This document shows, one piece after another, positions 16,599-25,791 of a DNA stretch of 64,000 bases. How positions within the stretch are numbered: position 1 is the first letter of the stretch; each line of letters begins with the position of its first letter. Position numbers and translations under genes: made by a program. Below the pieces are notes generated by a model that saw nothing but the letters and a program-made list of their open reading frames with translations, searched no databases and was not told the DNA's origin. This stretch comes from an uncultured Candidatus Entotheonella sp. (GTDB lineage: Bacteria > Tectomicrobia > Entotheonellia > Entotheonellales > Entotheonellaceae), in the NCBI GenBank assembly GCA_958295825.1, contig OY282375.1:558001-622000 (forward strand), read 5' to 3'.

Positions 16599-19500
16599 TT
16601 ACTCGGTCGAGGTGCGCCTGATCTGGCGATTCGGATCGTTGATAACCAGCCACGTCACCAGCTCGAAATTGTCGGCGTCGGGCGACTCGTCGGCGGTGGG
16701 GAGGGTGACGCCGCGATTGCCTGGCTCTTGCAGCGCGTTCAGTTGCGTGCGGACGTGCATCTGGCTGACGTGCTTGAGGACGTTGTTCAGCAGTTCGTCG
16801 TAGCGCGCCATGTTGCGGCCGTTGTCGGTCTCCGCGTTGAACTGGTCGCACAGGCTGAGGATGGCGTCGGTTTTACCGGCCGTCGCCGCCTCGAACGCCT
16901 CCAGAACCTGCCGGGCGTTGGCGCAGCCGAAGCGGACGTACCCATCGTCGCCGACGTGGACGGCGTAGAACGGGTGAATGGGGCTGGCAATCCGCTGCCC
17001 CGGCTTGGGCGCCGTGTTGGCGTTGAGCTGGCGCAGGAAGAAGATGACGCCGGAGCCGGCGGGACCGTCAGCGGGCCGGGTCACCGCGCAGGCCCCGAGC
17101 GGGGTGGCCTCCAGTTCTTTGCGGTTCTTTTCCAGATACCGCAGCAATTGGGCGAAGAAGTAGTCCAGCGTGAAGTCGCTCATCGCCGGAGCGTCGTCCG
17201 GGCCGTCCAGGTCCAGGACTTCTTCACGCAGCTTCAGCAATTGCCGGTCGCGGAAATCCAGTTCCAGTCGGGCGTCGTCTTCGGTGAACGGGTCCTCGTC
17301 GCCGCTCGCCGCCACGTCCGCCAGCGCCATCCGCGCCTGGACGCGGCTTTTCAGGCGCAGGTAGACGTCCATGTCGCGGGTGGGCCAGTAATTCAGCATG
17401 CAGACTGCGCGGCTGCGGCTGCCCATGCGGTCGATACGCCCGAAGCGCTGGATGAGCCGCACCGGATTCCAGTGGATGTCGTAGTTCAGAACGGTGTCGC
17501 AGTCCTGCAGGTTCTGCCCCTCGGAGATGCAGTCGGTGGCGATCAGCAGGTCGATCTCGCCCGTCTCGGCGCCCGTGCGGCCCCGGGCGCGCGGGGCGAA
17601 GCTGGTGAGGATGGCGTTGAAATTGTTGGGACCGCAAGGGGTGCGGGTCTCGTCGCCGGACACCATCGCCAGATTCAGGCCCAGCTCCTTTGCCAGGCCG
17701 GACAGGTTGTCGTACAGGTATTGCGCCGTGTCCTTGAAGGTGGTGAACACCAGCAGTTTGCGGTTGGGCTTGTCGTCCTGGTCGATGGACGGGTGCTCGG
17801 CCTTGTGCCGGATGGCCTGCTTGATCTCGTGCAGCTTGCCGTCGCGCTGTGGCGTGACGGCGGCAATTCTGCCGTGCGCCGCCCGCAGGGTCGCGCGGTC
17901 GCGCCGTAAATCTTCCTTCCAGCGGGCCAGGTCCAGTTCCCGCAAGTGGTAGGGATGCCGCGCCCGGTTGATGAAGAACTCCTCGTCGTCGTCGTCCGCT
18001 TCCGGTTGCACGGCCACCTCGCCGTTGCCTGAAACCACGTTGTTTGCGTAGCGTTCGATCTGGCCCAGCAGGTCGTCAATCTTGCCGATGGCGCGGCTCA
18101 GGGTCAGGGTCAACGAGTGGGCCGAGCTTTCCAGCCGCTTCAGGAAGTTGGTGCGTATCATGGCGACCAGAAAGTTCTCCCGATCAGCCTGGTTGAAATT
18201 CCTGGTTTTCTTCTCTTCCGCCAGTTGTTGCCGGCGGGCTTCGTCCACCAGATAGGCGGACGGGCGATAGACGGACAGGGTGAAGCGGTCGATCTGCTCC
18301 GCCAGGACTTGATACGAAAGTTCGCCGTCCCGGTCGGTAGGGGGGTAGCGGTTGTCGGGCGCGGCGTGGTCCGGGAACCGCCCGATGCGCTCCATCTCGT
18401 CGGCGTAGAAGGTCTTGATCTGCCGCCGGGAGCGGGCGATGGACACCGCATCCTGCAATCGCAGGAAATCCGCGCCCAGGCTTGCCAGCAGCTTCGCCTT
18501 GTCGCGCTGGCCCTGCCGCGCACCGCTTTCCCACTGCTTGAACTGACGCTGCGCCGCGTTCAGGAGTTGGCCGACGTGGCTGATCCCGAGGCTTTTCCGG
18601 AAGACATCGTCGCGTCTTTCGGTCATCAGGTAAATCTGGTTGCGCAGGTCGATCAGGGAGGTGTTGACCGGGGTTGCCGACAGCATCAGGACCTTCGTTC
18701 GGACGCCGTCTTGGATAACTTCCTCCAGGAGCCGCGAGTAGCGGCTGTGCCGCCATTCGCCTTTGTCGTCCGTATAGGGCCTGCGGTCGTTGCGGAAGTT
18801 GTGGGATTCATCGATGACGATGAGTTTGAAGCCGGACCAGTTGAAGCTGGCCAGGTCAACCCCGTCCGCCATGCCGCTGTTGCGGGAGAGGTCCGTGTGC
18901 GACAGCAGCGTGTAGCCGAAGCGGTCGGCGGCGAAGGGATTGTTGCGCTGGGCGTTGTGCACCGGATAGAGCGCCCAGTTTTCGCGCAGCTTTTTGGGGC
19001 AGAGCACCAGGACGTTTTCGTTTTGGAGTTCAAAGTATTTGATGACGGCGAGCGCGGTCCAGGTCTTACCCAGTCCGACGCTGTCGGCCAGAATGCAGCC
19101 GCCCTGGGATTTCAGACGGTTGATGATGCTGATGGCGCCGTCTTTCTGGAAGTTGTACAGGGCTTGCCAGATTTGGGTGTCGTAGAGGTGAATGTCGGCC
19201 AGTTGTTGTTCGCCGTCCCGCCGTGCCTCGATGTCGGCCAGGAAAAGTTCATAGAGGGTTTTGTAATAGATGAGCTCCGGGGCGTATTCCTTGCCGAGCC
19301 GGTTCAGGACGGCGAGCACCTCCGGCTTGACGTCGCGGGTCATGTTGTCGTCCGTCCACAGGTCGTCGAACCACTCCCGGAGTTCGGCGTGGGTGGCCTC
19401 GTCCGTGGTCGCCAGATTGATTTCCAGGTTGGCCCTGGCGCCGCGGCCCAGCCCGTTGCGGGTGAAGTTGGAACTGCCGACGACGGACGCCCGACGGCCG

Positions 19501-19886
19501 GCGGACTCGGCAAGGTACATCTTGCCGTGCAGGAAGTTGGTTTTGCCGATCGAGCGAATGCCGACGTTAGAGCCCGCTATCCACTCGGCGCACGCCTTGG
19601 CAAGGTGTTTTTGCCGGAGGATGCGATTGGGGCTGAGACCGTCTTCGGTCAAGGCGAAGGACTGCGATTCCTTTTTCCCGGGGTCCAGTTCGCCAACGGA
19701 AGCCGGGTCTCCGAAGAGGAAACGGACGTCGTCAACCTGGTTCAAGGCATCTTGCAAGGCTTCGTAGCCGTATACGCTGAAGTAGGCGGACACAATGCGG
19801 AAAATTCGGCTGGCGGGGAGGTGCTGTTGGAGGTAATCGACAAGCCTGCGGGCGCGGTTGTCGAGGATGTGTTGATCTGTTGCCAT
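16599..19886 (-). CDS. Phospholipase D-like nuclease fused to SNF2-type helicase
   Basis: A protein of 1095 residues. Residues 1-~190 form a PLD-type nuclease domain with the HxK motif in LHGKMYLAES near 119 and GSSNFTRNGLG near 138. Residues ~245-1000 form a superfamily-2 SNF2 motor: Walker A DSVGLGKT near 267, DESH near 354, LMLSATPVN, and the C-terminal lobe with IATDCISEGQNLQDCD and QRFGRIDRMGS near 812. PLD nucleases coupled to SNF2 motors occur in ATP-dependent restriction systems of the NgoAVII/CglI kind. With the adenine methylase in the same strand run, the likely role is restriction of unmodified DNA. GAGGAG lies 11 nt before the ATG. It is the first gene of the run. Confidence 0.9.
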   Translation of the reverse strand: MATDQHILDNRARRLVDYLQQHLPASRIFRIVSAYFSVYGYEALQDALNQVDDVRFLFGDPASVGELDPGKKESQSFALTEDGLSPNRILRQKHLAKACAEWIAGSNVGIRSIGKTNFLHGKMYLAESAGRRASVVGSSNFTRNGLGRGARANLEINLATTDEATHAELREWFDDLWTDDNMTRDVKPEVLAVLNRLGKEYAPELIYYKTLYELFLADIEARRDGEQQLADIHLYDTQIWQALYNFQKDGAISIINRLKSQGGCILADSVGLGKTWTALAVIKYFELQNENVLVLCPKKLRENWALYPVHNAQRNNPFAADRFGYTLLSHTDLSRNSGMADGVDLASFNWSGFKLIVIDESHNFRNDRRPYTDDKGEWRHSRYSRLLEEVIQDGVRTKVLMLSATPVNTSLIDLRNQIYLMTERRDDVFRKSLGISHVGQLLNAAQRQFKQWESGARQGQRDKAKLLASLGADFLRLQDAVSIARSRRQIKTFYADEMERIGRFPDHAAPDNRYPPTDRDGELSYQVLAEQIDRFTLSVYRPSAYLVDEARRQQLAEEKKTRNFNQADRENFLVAMIRTNFLKRLESSAHSLTLTLSRAIGKIDDLLGQIERYANNVVSGNGEVAVQPEADDDDEEFFINRARHPYHLRELDLARWKEDLRRDRATLRAAHGRIAAVTPQRDGKLHEIKQAIRHKAEHPSIDQDDKPNRKLLVFTTFKDTAQYLYDNLSGLAKELGLNLAMVSGDETRTPCGPNNFNAILTSFAPRARGRTGAETGEIDLLIATDCISEGQNLQDCDTVLNYDIHWNPVRLIQRFGRIDRMGSRSRAVCMLNYWPTRDMDVYLRLKSRVQARMALADVAASGDEDPFTEDDARLELDFRDRQLLKLREEVLDLDGPDDAPAMSDFTLDYFFAQLLRYLEKNRKELEATPLGACAVTRPADGPAGSGVIFFLRQLNANTAPKPGQRIASPIHPFYAVHVGDDGYVRFGCANARQVLEAFEAATAGKTDAILSLCDQFNAETDNGRNMARYDELLNNVLKHVSQMHVRTQLNALQEPGNRGVTLPTADESPDADNFELVTWLVINDPNRQIRRTSTE

Positions 19887-20006
19887 TTGGGATACTGCTC
19901 CTCTTCACGCTCGGTTATGACAGAGGGTCTATACCCTCACCACTACCTTTCTCAAGCGTTACTACCCTTATTTGGGCAGCCGGGAGATGGTGGGGCGCTG
20001 ATCGCT

Positions 20007-20228
20007 TTACAAGTGTTTTGCCGTCTGGCGAGTGGTGGTGGCGACCGTGGGCCGCCGCCGGGTGAGGGCGACGATGCCCCCGATGATGGCGACGAGCAGG
20101 TTGGTGCCCCCGACGGTGGCGAATTTCCAGAAGCGTCGGACCTCGGGCGTGGGTTGGCTGAGGGTGCGATTGAGGGGCTTCTTGCCGCGAACGTGGATGA
20201 GGGCGGCGAGGGACTGGGATGCCCGCAA
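20007..20228 (-). pseudogene. GldG 3'-end remnant (extra copy of the second ABC fusion gene's end)
   Basis: The minus strand encodes IHVRGKKPLNRTLSQPTPEV, FWKFATVGGTNLLVAIIGG and VALTRRR. This is the C-terminal tail and last transmembrane helix of the GldF-GldG fusion encoded at 22355-24772. It has no plausible start and lacks the other ~740 residues. Its central 150 bp are identical to the intact gene. Both ends have diverged but are still alignable: the final residues are RQTAKHL here against RTTKRL there. It marks the border between the defence island and the AIPR cassette. Confidence 0.85.
20053..20202. repeat. 150-bp perfect direct repeat, left copy
   Basis: By eye this copy is identical, base for base, to 22392-22541 in the same orientation (offset 2339 bp). 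It lies in the GldG remnant. The two copies enclose the AIPR gene and its upstream region, so recombination between them would excise a 2.3-kb circle carrying AIPR and restore a single GldG end. Confidence 0.92.
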
Positions 20229-20446
20229 TCGACGGTCCAGCCCTGATTATCCGATGCCGTAGTAGGCCAGACATGCGAGCGCAAACCGCTACAAGGAAGC
20301 CGCAATTCAGTCTGTGGGTCAGATTGAGTAAATTCTCAGAGGCTCCAACCTGCGCTCCATGCTGCGGCCCAGGACCCCAACAGGTCTTAGCGGCCATCGA
20401 ACAATGCCGCGCCGCCAATTCGGATTGAATAGCGTCCCGGCTCGTG

Positions 20447-22123
20447 TCAACTCTGGGACCCGTCAATTATCTCAAGCAGGTCACCACGTCTGAAGGTTGC
20501 CGCCAACTGCTGGAGTGAAACATTCCGGTCACCGTAGCAAAATGTTAACGCTTTTCTCAGAGACTCGGTGGCCTCTGCATGATAGTGAGCTTGACGGCCC
20601 TCAAACGTCTGTATGAGCTTCTGAAAGTTCAAATGGGAAATACCGTCGGAAGTGATGCTTCTATTTGCCAATAGCTTACGACCAATCAGCATGGCAATGT
20701 AGTGAGACGCATAGGGCAGAAAATCTGGCGGTGCAGCAGTTGTCGGGCGTTTTCTTTCGTTCTCGACAGCTCTGAAAATCAAGGCTGCGAGCAGAGCCTG
20801 GGACGCGTTGAGCTCCTTGAAGATATCACCGTACAATTTTCCAAAGTGCTCTTTACGGCGAAATTTGGCTTGGTGTGGTCTTTCCCGCCAGATTGCGAGC
20901 ACGGCTTCTGCCACAACCGAACTTGTGATAACGGATGACCCACTGCCGCCTTCCTCCCGATGACGCTTATACGTATAGCCCAGATCAGACATGCCCAGGG
21001 CCAACTGCTTCTGTACCTCGTCGTTGGAGCGCAAATCTCTGAGATCCACCGGATTCTGGCTATTGGTGGCATAGGTGATATCCTGGACGAGTTCCCCGTG
21101 TGTATCAGCCAACTGGTAAACCCGAATCAGCAAGTAGGCCGACTGGTCAACTACGCTGGTCCACGCGTCATTGAGCGTCTCCTGGATCGTCTTACAGGTC
21201 TGCCCCCCGTTAATCACCTGCACATTCTTGAGTTGTACTTGGTAGTCCGATTGTTGAAAGGCATTGTAATCAAACCGATCGCACACCGCGGTAATGCCAT
21301 TGTTGTAGAAATAGAATTTGTCGGATTCGGCTGGATTTCGAAGCGTATTGTGAATGGCGGTATTGACGCGATTGGTATGCAGACCAAGATAGCGGCGGAC
21401 ATTACGCTCAAGTAGGTTGTCGCCGTGTTCGTTGAACAGCCGCTGTATCTCCTGAACGGCAACCCGCCCGACCAGGACGCGCATATAGTTCATATCTTCT
21501 ACGATGGCTTTTCCGCTCAACGTCAGGGTGGCATTTATCTGTTTGTTGCGCTGCAAGATGTGGACGATGGAATCGTGGTTAAAGTGGAGAAAACTCACCT
21601 TGTCGCCATAATCCTTTATGGCTTCGGACAGCCAATTGTCTGCTTGGTCGGTCCACTTGGTGCCATTATTGCAGAGGATCACCCGAACAATGGGGATATA
21701 TCCGTCGTAGATCAACGAGCGGATCTCTTCAATTTTCGGGGCGATCTTTTCGTTCAGCGCGACCTTCCGATAAGGGTCAAACAACACCTGAACGGTACCT
21801 GCTACCTTTTGCACGTCATTTTCCGGGAAGTTTGCCTCGCCTCTCAAGTCCTTGATTTTGTACTTACCCTGGAAAATCGTAACGAGAAACTCACTGTCCT
21901 CCACTTCCCCGATGTGAAGCCCGTCAACGCCAGCGTCATTCCCGCCTTCGGTGAGCAGCTCGGCGCTTTCTTCAAGCGTCATTTCAAGGCACGTTGACAT
22001 GCACAGGAGCACAAATGCCGCTGACTTCTTCATGGCGAGATCGTTTCCTGGCGGTAGCCAATCGGGATGATCTTTAACAATACCCAGTACCCTCTGGTCG
22101 ATAATACCGGCATTGACGTCCAT
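20447..22123 (-). CDS. AIPR-family abortive infection protein with PD-(D/E)XK-like N-terminus
   Basis: A protein of 558 residues. Near residues 55-90 it has GGNDAGVDGLHIGE followed by FLVTIFQGKYK, the D...QxK layout of a PD-(D/E)XK nuclease. The middle carries AIPR hallmarks KFYFYNNGITAVCDRF and VQVINGGQTCKTIQ, then ATNSQNPVDLRDLRSND. AIPR proteins were first described as abortive phage resistance determinants and now appear in several defence systems. The start at 22123 is chosen over an upstream ATG (22192) because the family begins near here, although the Shine-Dalgarno (GGGGA) is only fair. The gene stands alone between the two GldG 3' ends, like a moved cassette. Confidence 0.88.
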   Translation of the reverse strand: MDVNAGIIDQRVLGIVKDHPDWLPPGNDLAMKKSAAFVLLCMSTCLEMTLEESAELLTEGGNDAGVDGLHIGEVEDSEFLVTIFQGKYKIKDLRGEANFPENDVQKVAGTVQVLFDPYRKVALNEKIAPKIEEIRSLIYDGYIPIVRVILCNNGTKWTDQADNWLSEAIKDYGDKVSFLHFNHDSIVHILQRNKQINATLTLSGKAIVEDMNYMRVLVGRVAVQEIQRLFNEHGDNLLERNVRRYLGLHTNRVNTAIHNTLRNPAESDKFYFYNNGITAVCDRFDYNAFQQSDYQVQLKNVQVINGGQTCKTIQETLNDAWTSVVDQSAYLLIRVYQLADTHGELVQDITYATNSQNPVDLRDLRSNDEVQKQLALGMSDLGYTYKRHREEGGSGSSVITSSVVAEAVLAIWRERPHQAKFRRKEHFGKLYGDIFKELNASQALLAALIFRAVENERKRPTTAAPPDFLPYASHYIAMLIGRKLLANRSITSDGISHLNFQKLIQTFEGRQAHYHAEATESLRKALTFCYGDRNVSLQQLAATFRRGDLLEIIDGSQS

Positions 22124-22354
22124 GGTTCTGTCCCCGTTATTTTTGCCTTTGTGACAATCGGGCAGGTGATCAATATGTCGGGCCGGGATCATTCTGGCCG
22201 CTTTAAATATCCCGGTCGAGTTGGTCGCAGAGTTTCTGTAGCGGCGCGTTACCTATGAACGGACTTCAAAGTTTCGACCACCTGCCTGCTTTAGCGCAGC
22301 CATAGCCTATCTTCCCCGCAACCGTGAGCCTGTTGTAGCTGGGTGTCGATCGTT

Positions 22355-24772
22355 TTACAAGCGTTTTGTGGTCCGATAGACGGCGGCTGATCGCCGCCGG
22401 GTGAGGGCGACGATGCCCCCGATGATGGCGACGAGCAGGTTGGTGCCCCCGACGGTGGCGAATTTCCAGAAGCGTCGGACCTCGGGCGTGGGTTGGCTGA
22501 GGGTGCGATTGAGGGGCTTCTTGCCGCGAACGTGGATGAGGTCCTCGCCGAGGGTGAGGGCGTCGATGCTGTTGAGGAACAGGTCGGCGTTGCCGCCAAT
22601 GAGGAAGTTGCGGTGGAACATCTGAGCGTTGCCGACAACGATGAGCTTGCCGGGGGAAACGTCGGAAGAAGGGGAGCCATCGACGGGCGGAAACCGGCCC
22701 TCCACCAGTACGGCCAAGGGGTATTGCTGGCCTGTGGCTGGCGGCTTCAGGTTGTCGGCAGTGAGCTCGGCGTTACCGGGCACGCGCCAGGCGCGCGGGC
22801 TGGTGGAGAAGAGGGGGGTGGCGTTGAGGCCGTGAGCGCGCAGAACGTCGGGTTGCAGGCTCAGGGCGCTGCCCCACAGGTAGAACAACGGCGCCAGGCG
22901 GCTGGTGATGGAGACCGCTGCGTTCATGGCCTGCTGCGGGATGGTCACGTGCAGCGGCAGGTCAAGGGTGACGGCGCTGCCGACCAGAGCGTCCACGAGG
23001 GTATCGGTGTCGTGCACGGTCATGGCTCGATGGTTGACGTCCATCAGCACCGCGGGATCGACCGCGATGCCGTAGTGCCGCAGCCAGTCGTTCACCTCGG
23101 GATGCTGCGGCTCCTGGGTGATGGACACGTCTTGACGCCCCAGCGTGTAGTTCCAGCGATACTGTTGGACCGCCAGAAACACGGACTTGCCCTCGTGCAG
23201 GGCCTTGCGCAGTAACAGTTGGTCCTCGACTGGCAGGCGACGTGGATGCAGCACCGCGATGGTATGCGCCTCGGGTGGGATGCCGTCGGCGAGCGATTCC
23301 AAACGCCGCACCTCGTAGCGTTCGCGTGACAGCAAACGTTCCAGCACGGTGTACGGGTCCTCGGTCTCGGGCAGTGAGCGGCCCATTTGGGCATAGAGTT
23401 CCCGCATGTATTCCGGCAGGTGCAGCGGGTCGCGCGGCGCCACCAGCGCCACCAACGGCTGGGTGTCGCGGCGCAGCTTGTCGATGAGGTTGATAAGGCG
23501 GTATTCCAGTGTCTCCAGGTCGTGCGGCAGCAGGCGGGGGATGATGGTTTCGGGCTTGTCCTGGTAGGCCACGCCGATGGCGGCGTAGACCAGCTTGTTG
23601 ACGATGTCGTCGCCCTGCAGCACCTGCACCGAGAAGGGCCGCACCCCCTGATCCAGAAGGCGCCGTTGCACGTCGGGCATGACCGCGTCGTCCGGCGCCG
23701 CGGCGGTTTCCGCCGGACGAATCACGTCAGCCGTTTGCAGATGCACCACCCGGGTGCGCAGGTTGCCCTCGCTGGCCAGACGCATGTCGTCGATCTGGTC
23801 GCGGACGTCGCGTTCCAGATAGCGCATGCTGACGGGCAGCTGCTGACGGGGGGTGACGTACAGGCTCACCTGCACGGGCTCCGGCAGTTGCCTCAGGATG
23901 CGCCGCGACGCCGGCGACAGCGTGTACAGTTGGTCCTCGGTCAGATCAATGCGTCCCAGATTCTGCTCGGCCAGCAGCCAGTTGGCGGTCAGACCGACGC
24001 TCAGACAGAGGGCCACCGCGGCCAGAAAGCCGTTGCGCGTTGCCGGGCGACTGCGAATTTCCAGAAACAGGCTGTTCAGCACCAGCCAGACTGCCGTCCA
24101 GATCAGGAAATACACCACGTCGCCAAGCACCAGCAGGCCGCGCGTGAAGGTCATGTAGTGCTGCGTCACGCCGATGACCTCCGCCAGCAGGGTGCCCAGG
24201 CCCGGCCAGGCGGCCTCGGCCAAGGTGACGACAAACTCGGTGCCCGCCAGGAAGAACCCGAAGCAACCGAGCAGCGTGAGCATGAAGGCGACGATCTGAT
24301 CGCGGCACAGCGCCGAGATAAACAACCCCAGGGACAGAAAGAAGACGCCGAGCAGGAGGCTGCCGAAGTAAGCGCCGAGGATGGGGCCGAAGTCGGGCTT
24401 GCCCAGCATGGCGAGCATCACCGGCAGCACCAGGGTGCCGGCCAGGGCGCTGAGGTAGAAGATCAGGCTGGCAAGAAATTTCCCCAGCACCAGCTCGTAC
24501 GCGCGCATCGGGAAGGTCAGCAGCAACTCCCAGGTGTTCTGCTTCCATTCCTCGGCCCACAGGCGCATGCTGACGGCAGGCAGGAAGATGCACAGGACGA
24601 TGGGCAGAATGGTGAAGAACACGCGCATGTCGGCTGACAGGACGGTGAAAAACGGCGCCATGTACAGGCCCGTGGTAAGGCTGAGGAAGACGATGATGGC
24701 GATGTAGGCGATGGCCGAGGTGTAGTAGGCGTTCAACTCGCGGCGGACAATGGTGAAGAGGTTAGCAAACAT
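22355..24772 (-). CDS. GldF-GldG fusion, second copy
   Basis: A protein of 805 residues, co-linear with the fusion at 2269-4764. The ABC-2 permease part has SMRLWAEEWKQNTWELLLTF and an APFFTVLSADMRVFF loop. It is followed by GRIDLTEDQLYTLSPASRRI opening the GldG-like periplasmic part, GKLIVVGNAQMFHRNF, and a final transmembrane helix near 770-790. The start at 24772 aligns with its paralogue's N-terminus, and the gene overlaps the ATPase stop by 11 bp. No DUF4340 gene follows, unlike the first operon; AIPR and the GldG remnant occupy that place. The two operons converge on the island from either side. Confidence 0.9.
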   Translation of the reverse strand: MFANLFTIVRRELNAYYTSAIAYIAIIVFLSLTTGLYMAPFFTVLSADMRVFFTILPIVLCIFLPAVSMRLWAEEWKQNTWELLLTFPMRAYELVLGKFLASLIFYLSALAGTLVLPVMLAMLGKPDFGPILGAYFGSLLLGVFFLSLGLFISALCRDQIVAFMLTLLGCFGFFLAGTEFVVTLAEAAWPGLGTLLAEVIGVTQHYMTFTRGLLVLGDVVYFLIWTAVWLVLNSLFLEIRSRPATRNGFLAAVALCLSVGLTANWLLAEQNLGRIDLTEDQLYTLSPASRRILRQLPEPVQVSLYVTPRQQLPVSMRYLERDVRDQIDDMRLASEGNLRTRVVHLQTADVIRPAETAAAPDDAVMPDVQRRLLDQGVRPFSVQVLQGDDIVNKLVYAAIGVAYQDKPETIIPRLLPHDLETLEYRLINLIDKLRRDTQPLVALVAPRDPLHLPEYMRELYAQMGRSLPETEDPYTVLERLLSRERYEVRRLESLADGIPPEAHTIAVLHPRRLPVEDQLLLRKALHEGKSVFLAVQQYRWNYTLGRQDVSITQEPQHPEVNDWLRHYGIAVDPAVLMDVNHRAMTVHDTDTLVDALVGSAVTLDLPLHVTIPQQAMNAAVSITSRLAPLFYLWGSALSLQPDVLRAHGLNATPLFSTSPRAWRVPGNAELTADNLKPPATGQQYPLAVLVEGRFPPVDGSPSSDVSPGKLIVVGNAQMFHRNFLIGGNADLFLNSIDALTLGEDLIHVRGKKPLNRTLSQPTPEVRRFWKFATVGGTNLLVAIIGGIVALTRRRSAAVYRTTKRL
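22392..22541. repeat. 150-bp perfect direct repeat, right copy (inside intact GldF-GldG gene)
   Basis: This is the partner of 20053-20202. Here it is part of an intact gene, covering codons for the terminal tail and last transmembrane helix and stopping about 37 bp short of the stop codon. Confidence 0.92.
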
Positions 24773-25730
24773 GGACTGCGGGGGCCTCGTCGGAAGCAGG
24801 GGGCGCGGTAAGGGCGAGGAACGTCTCTTCCAGGGTGGGTGGCCGCTCGTGAAGTTCGCCGACGCGCCAGCCTTTGTCGCGGAGCAGGGTCCCGAGCTGC
24901 CGGGACACACCCGTGCCGGCGGCGGCCCACACGTCGAACACGGCGTAGTCATCCGCGGCATGCACGAAACGGGCGTTCAGCAATCCGGGCAGGGTTTGCA
25001 GCGCCGACTCAACCGCCTGCCGCGGTGCCGCCACCGACAGGGACGTACGTTCGTCCTGCCGCAGTTCTTGCCGCAAGTCCGCCAGCGTGCCGTTGCCGAC
25101 GATACGCCCTTGGTTGATGATCACCAGACGGTCGGCGATGGCCTCGACCTCTTGCAGAATGTGGGTGGAGAGCAGCACCGTCTTGCCGGCGGCGGCGAGG
25201 TCCCAGACGAGTTGCCGCACCGCCAGAATCTGGTGCGGGTCAAGGCTGGAAGTGGGCTCGTCGAGAATCACCACTTGTGGGTCATGGATGAGCGCCTGCG
25301 CCAGTCCCAGACGTTGCTGGTATCCCTTAGACAATTCACGGATGAGATGGCGACCCACGCCTTCGAGGCCGCACCGTTCCTCCACCCAGGCACGGCGTTG
25401 GCGCAGCCGGGCGCCCCGCAGGCCGCGGGCGCGGCCGACAAAATTGAGATAGGCGCCGGCCCGCATCTCCGGGTACAACGGCACCACCTCCGGCAGGTAG
25501 CCGATCAGGCGCCGTACCGCGAGTGGCGCATTGCGCACGCTCTTGCCGCCCACGGTGGCGTTGCCGCGCGTGGGATACAGGCAGGTCGTCAGGATTTTCA
25601 TGGTCGTCGATTTGCCGGCGCCGTTCGGGCCAAGCAAACCGACCACCTCACCCGGCTCGACGTCGAAGCTGGCGCCCTCCAGGGCGACCCGCGGGCCGTA
25701 GTGCATGGACAGATCGGCGACATGAATCAC
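24762..25730 (-). CDS. ABC transporter ATP-binding protein, GldA-like, second copy
   Basis: A protein of 322 residues, if it starts at the GTG at 25730. It has GPNGAGKST near 38, LSKGYQQRLGLAQALIHDP, VVILDEPTSSLDP and LSTHILQEVEAIADRLVI, matching the ATPase at 1305-2261 along its length. I chose GTG because AAGGAG lies nine bases upstream and because VIHVADLSMHYG aligns with the first residues of the paralogue, which also uses a non-ATG start. An upstream ATG at 25763 is possible but would add residues the paralogue lacks. It is the first gene of the two-gene operon with the GldFG fusion. Confidence 0.9.
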   Translation of the reverse strand: MIHVADLSMHYGPRVALEGASFDVEPGEVVGLLGPNGAGKSTTMKILTTCLYPTRGNATVGGKSVRNAPLAVRRLIGYLPEVVPLYPEMRAGAYLNFVGRARGLRGARLRQRRAWVEERCGLEGVGRHLIRELSKGYQQRLGLAQALIHDPQVVILDEPTSSLDPHQILAVRQLVWDLAAAGKTVLLSTHILQEVEAIADRLVIINQGRIVGNGTLADLRQELRQDERTSLSVAAPRQAVESALQTLPGLLNARFVHAADDYAVFDVWAAAGTGVSRQLGTLLRDKGWRVGELHERPPTLEETFLALTAPPASDEAPAVHVC

Positions 25731-25791
25731 GTCGGTCTGCTCCTTAACTTCCAGTCTGGCCATCCCGGCGAACACCGGAATTCCACAATCG

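Noticed and set aside
11579..19886. Assignment as BREX or DISARM
   Set aside because: PglZ, BrxC and BrxL-like genes (BREX) and DUF1998 helicase or DrmB genes (DISARM) are absent. Only a PglX-like methylase class and a PLD-SNF2 helicase are present.
18117..20246. 709-codon open frame antisense to the PLD-SNF2 helicase
   Set aside because: It is the shadow of a gene with complete helicase motifs, and it runs through the GldG remnant.
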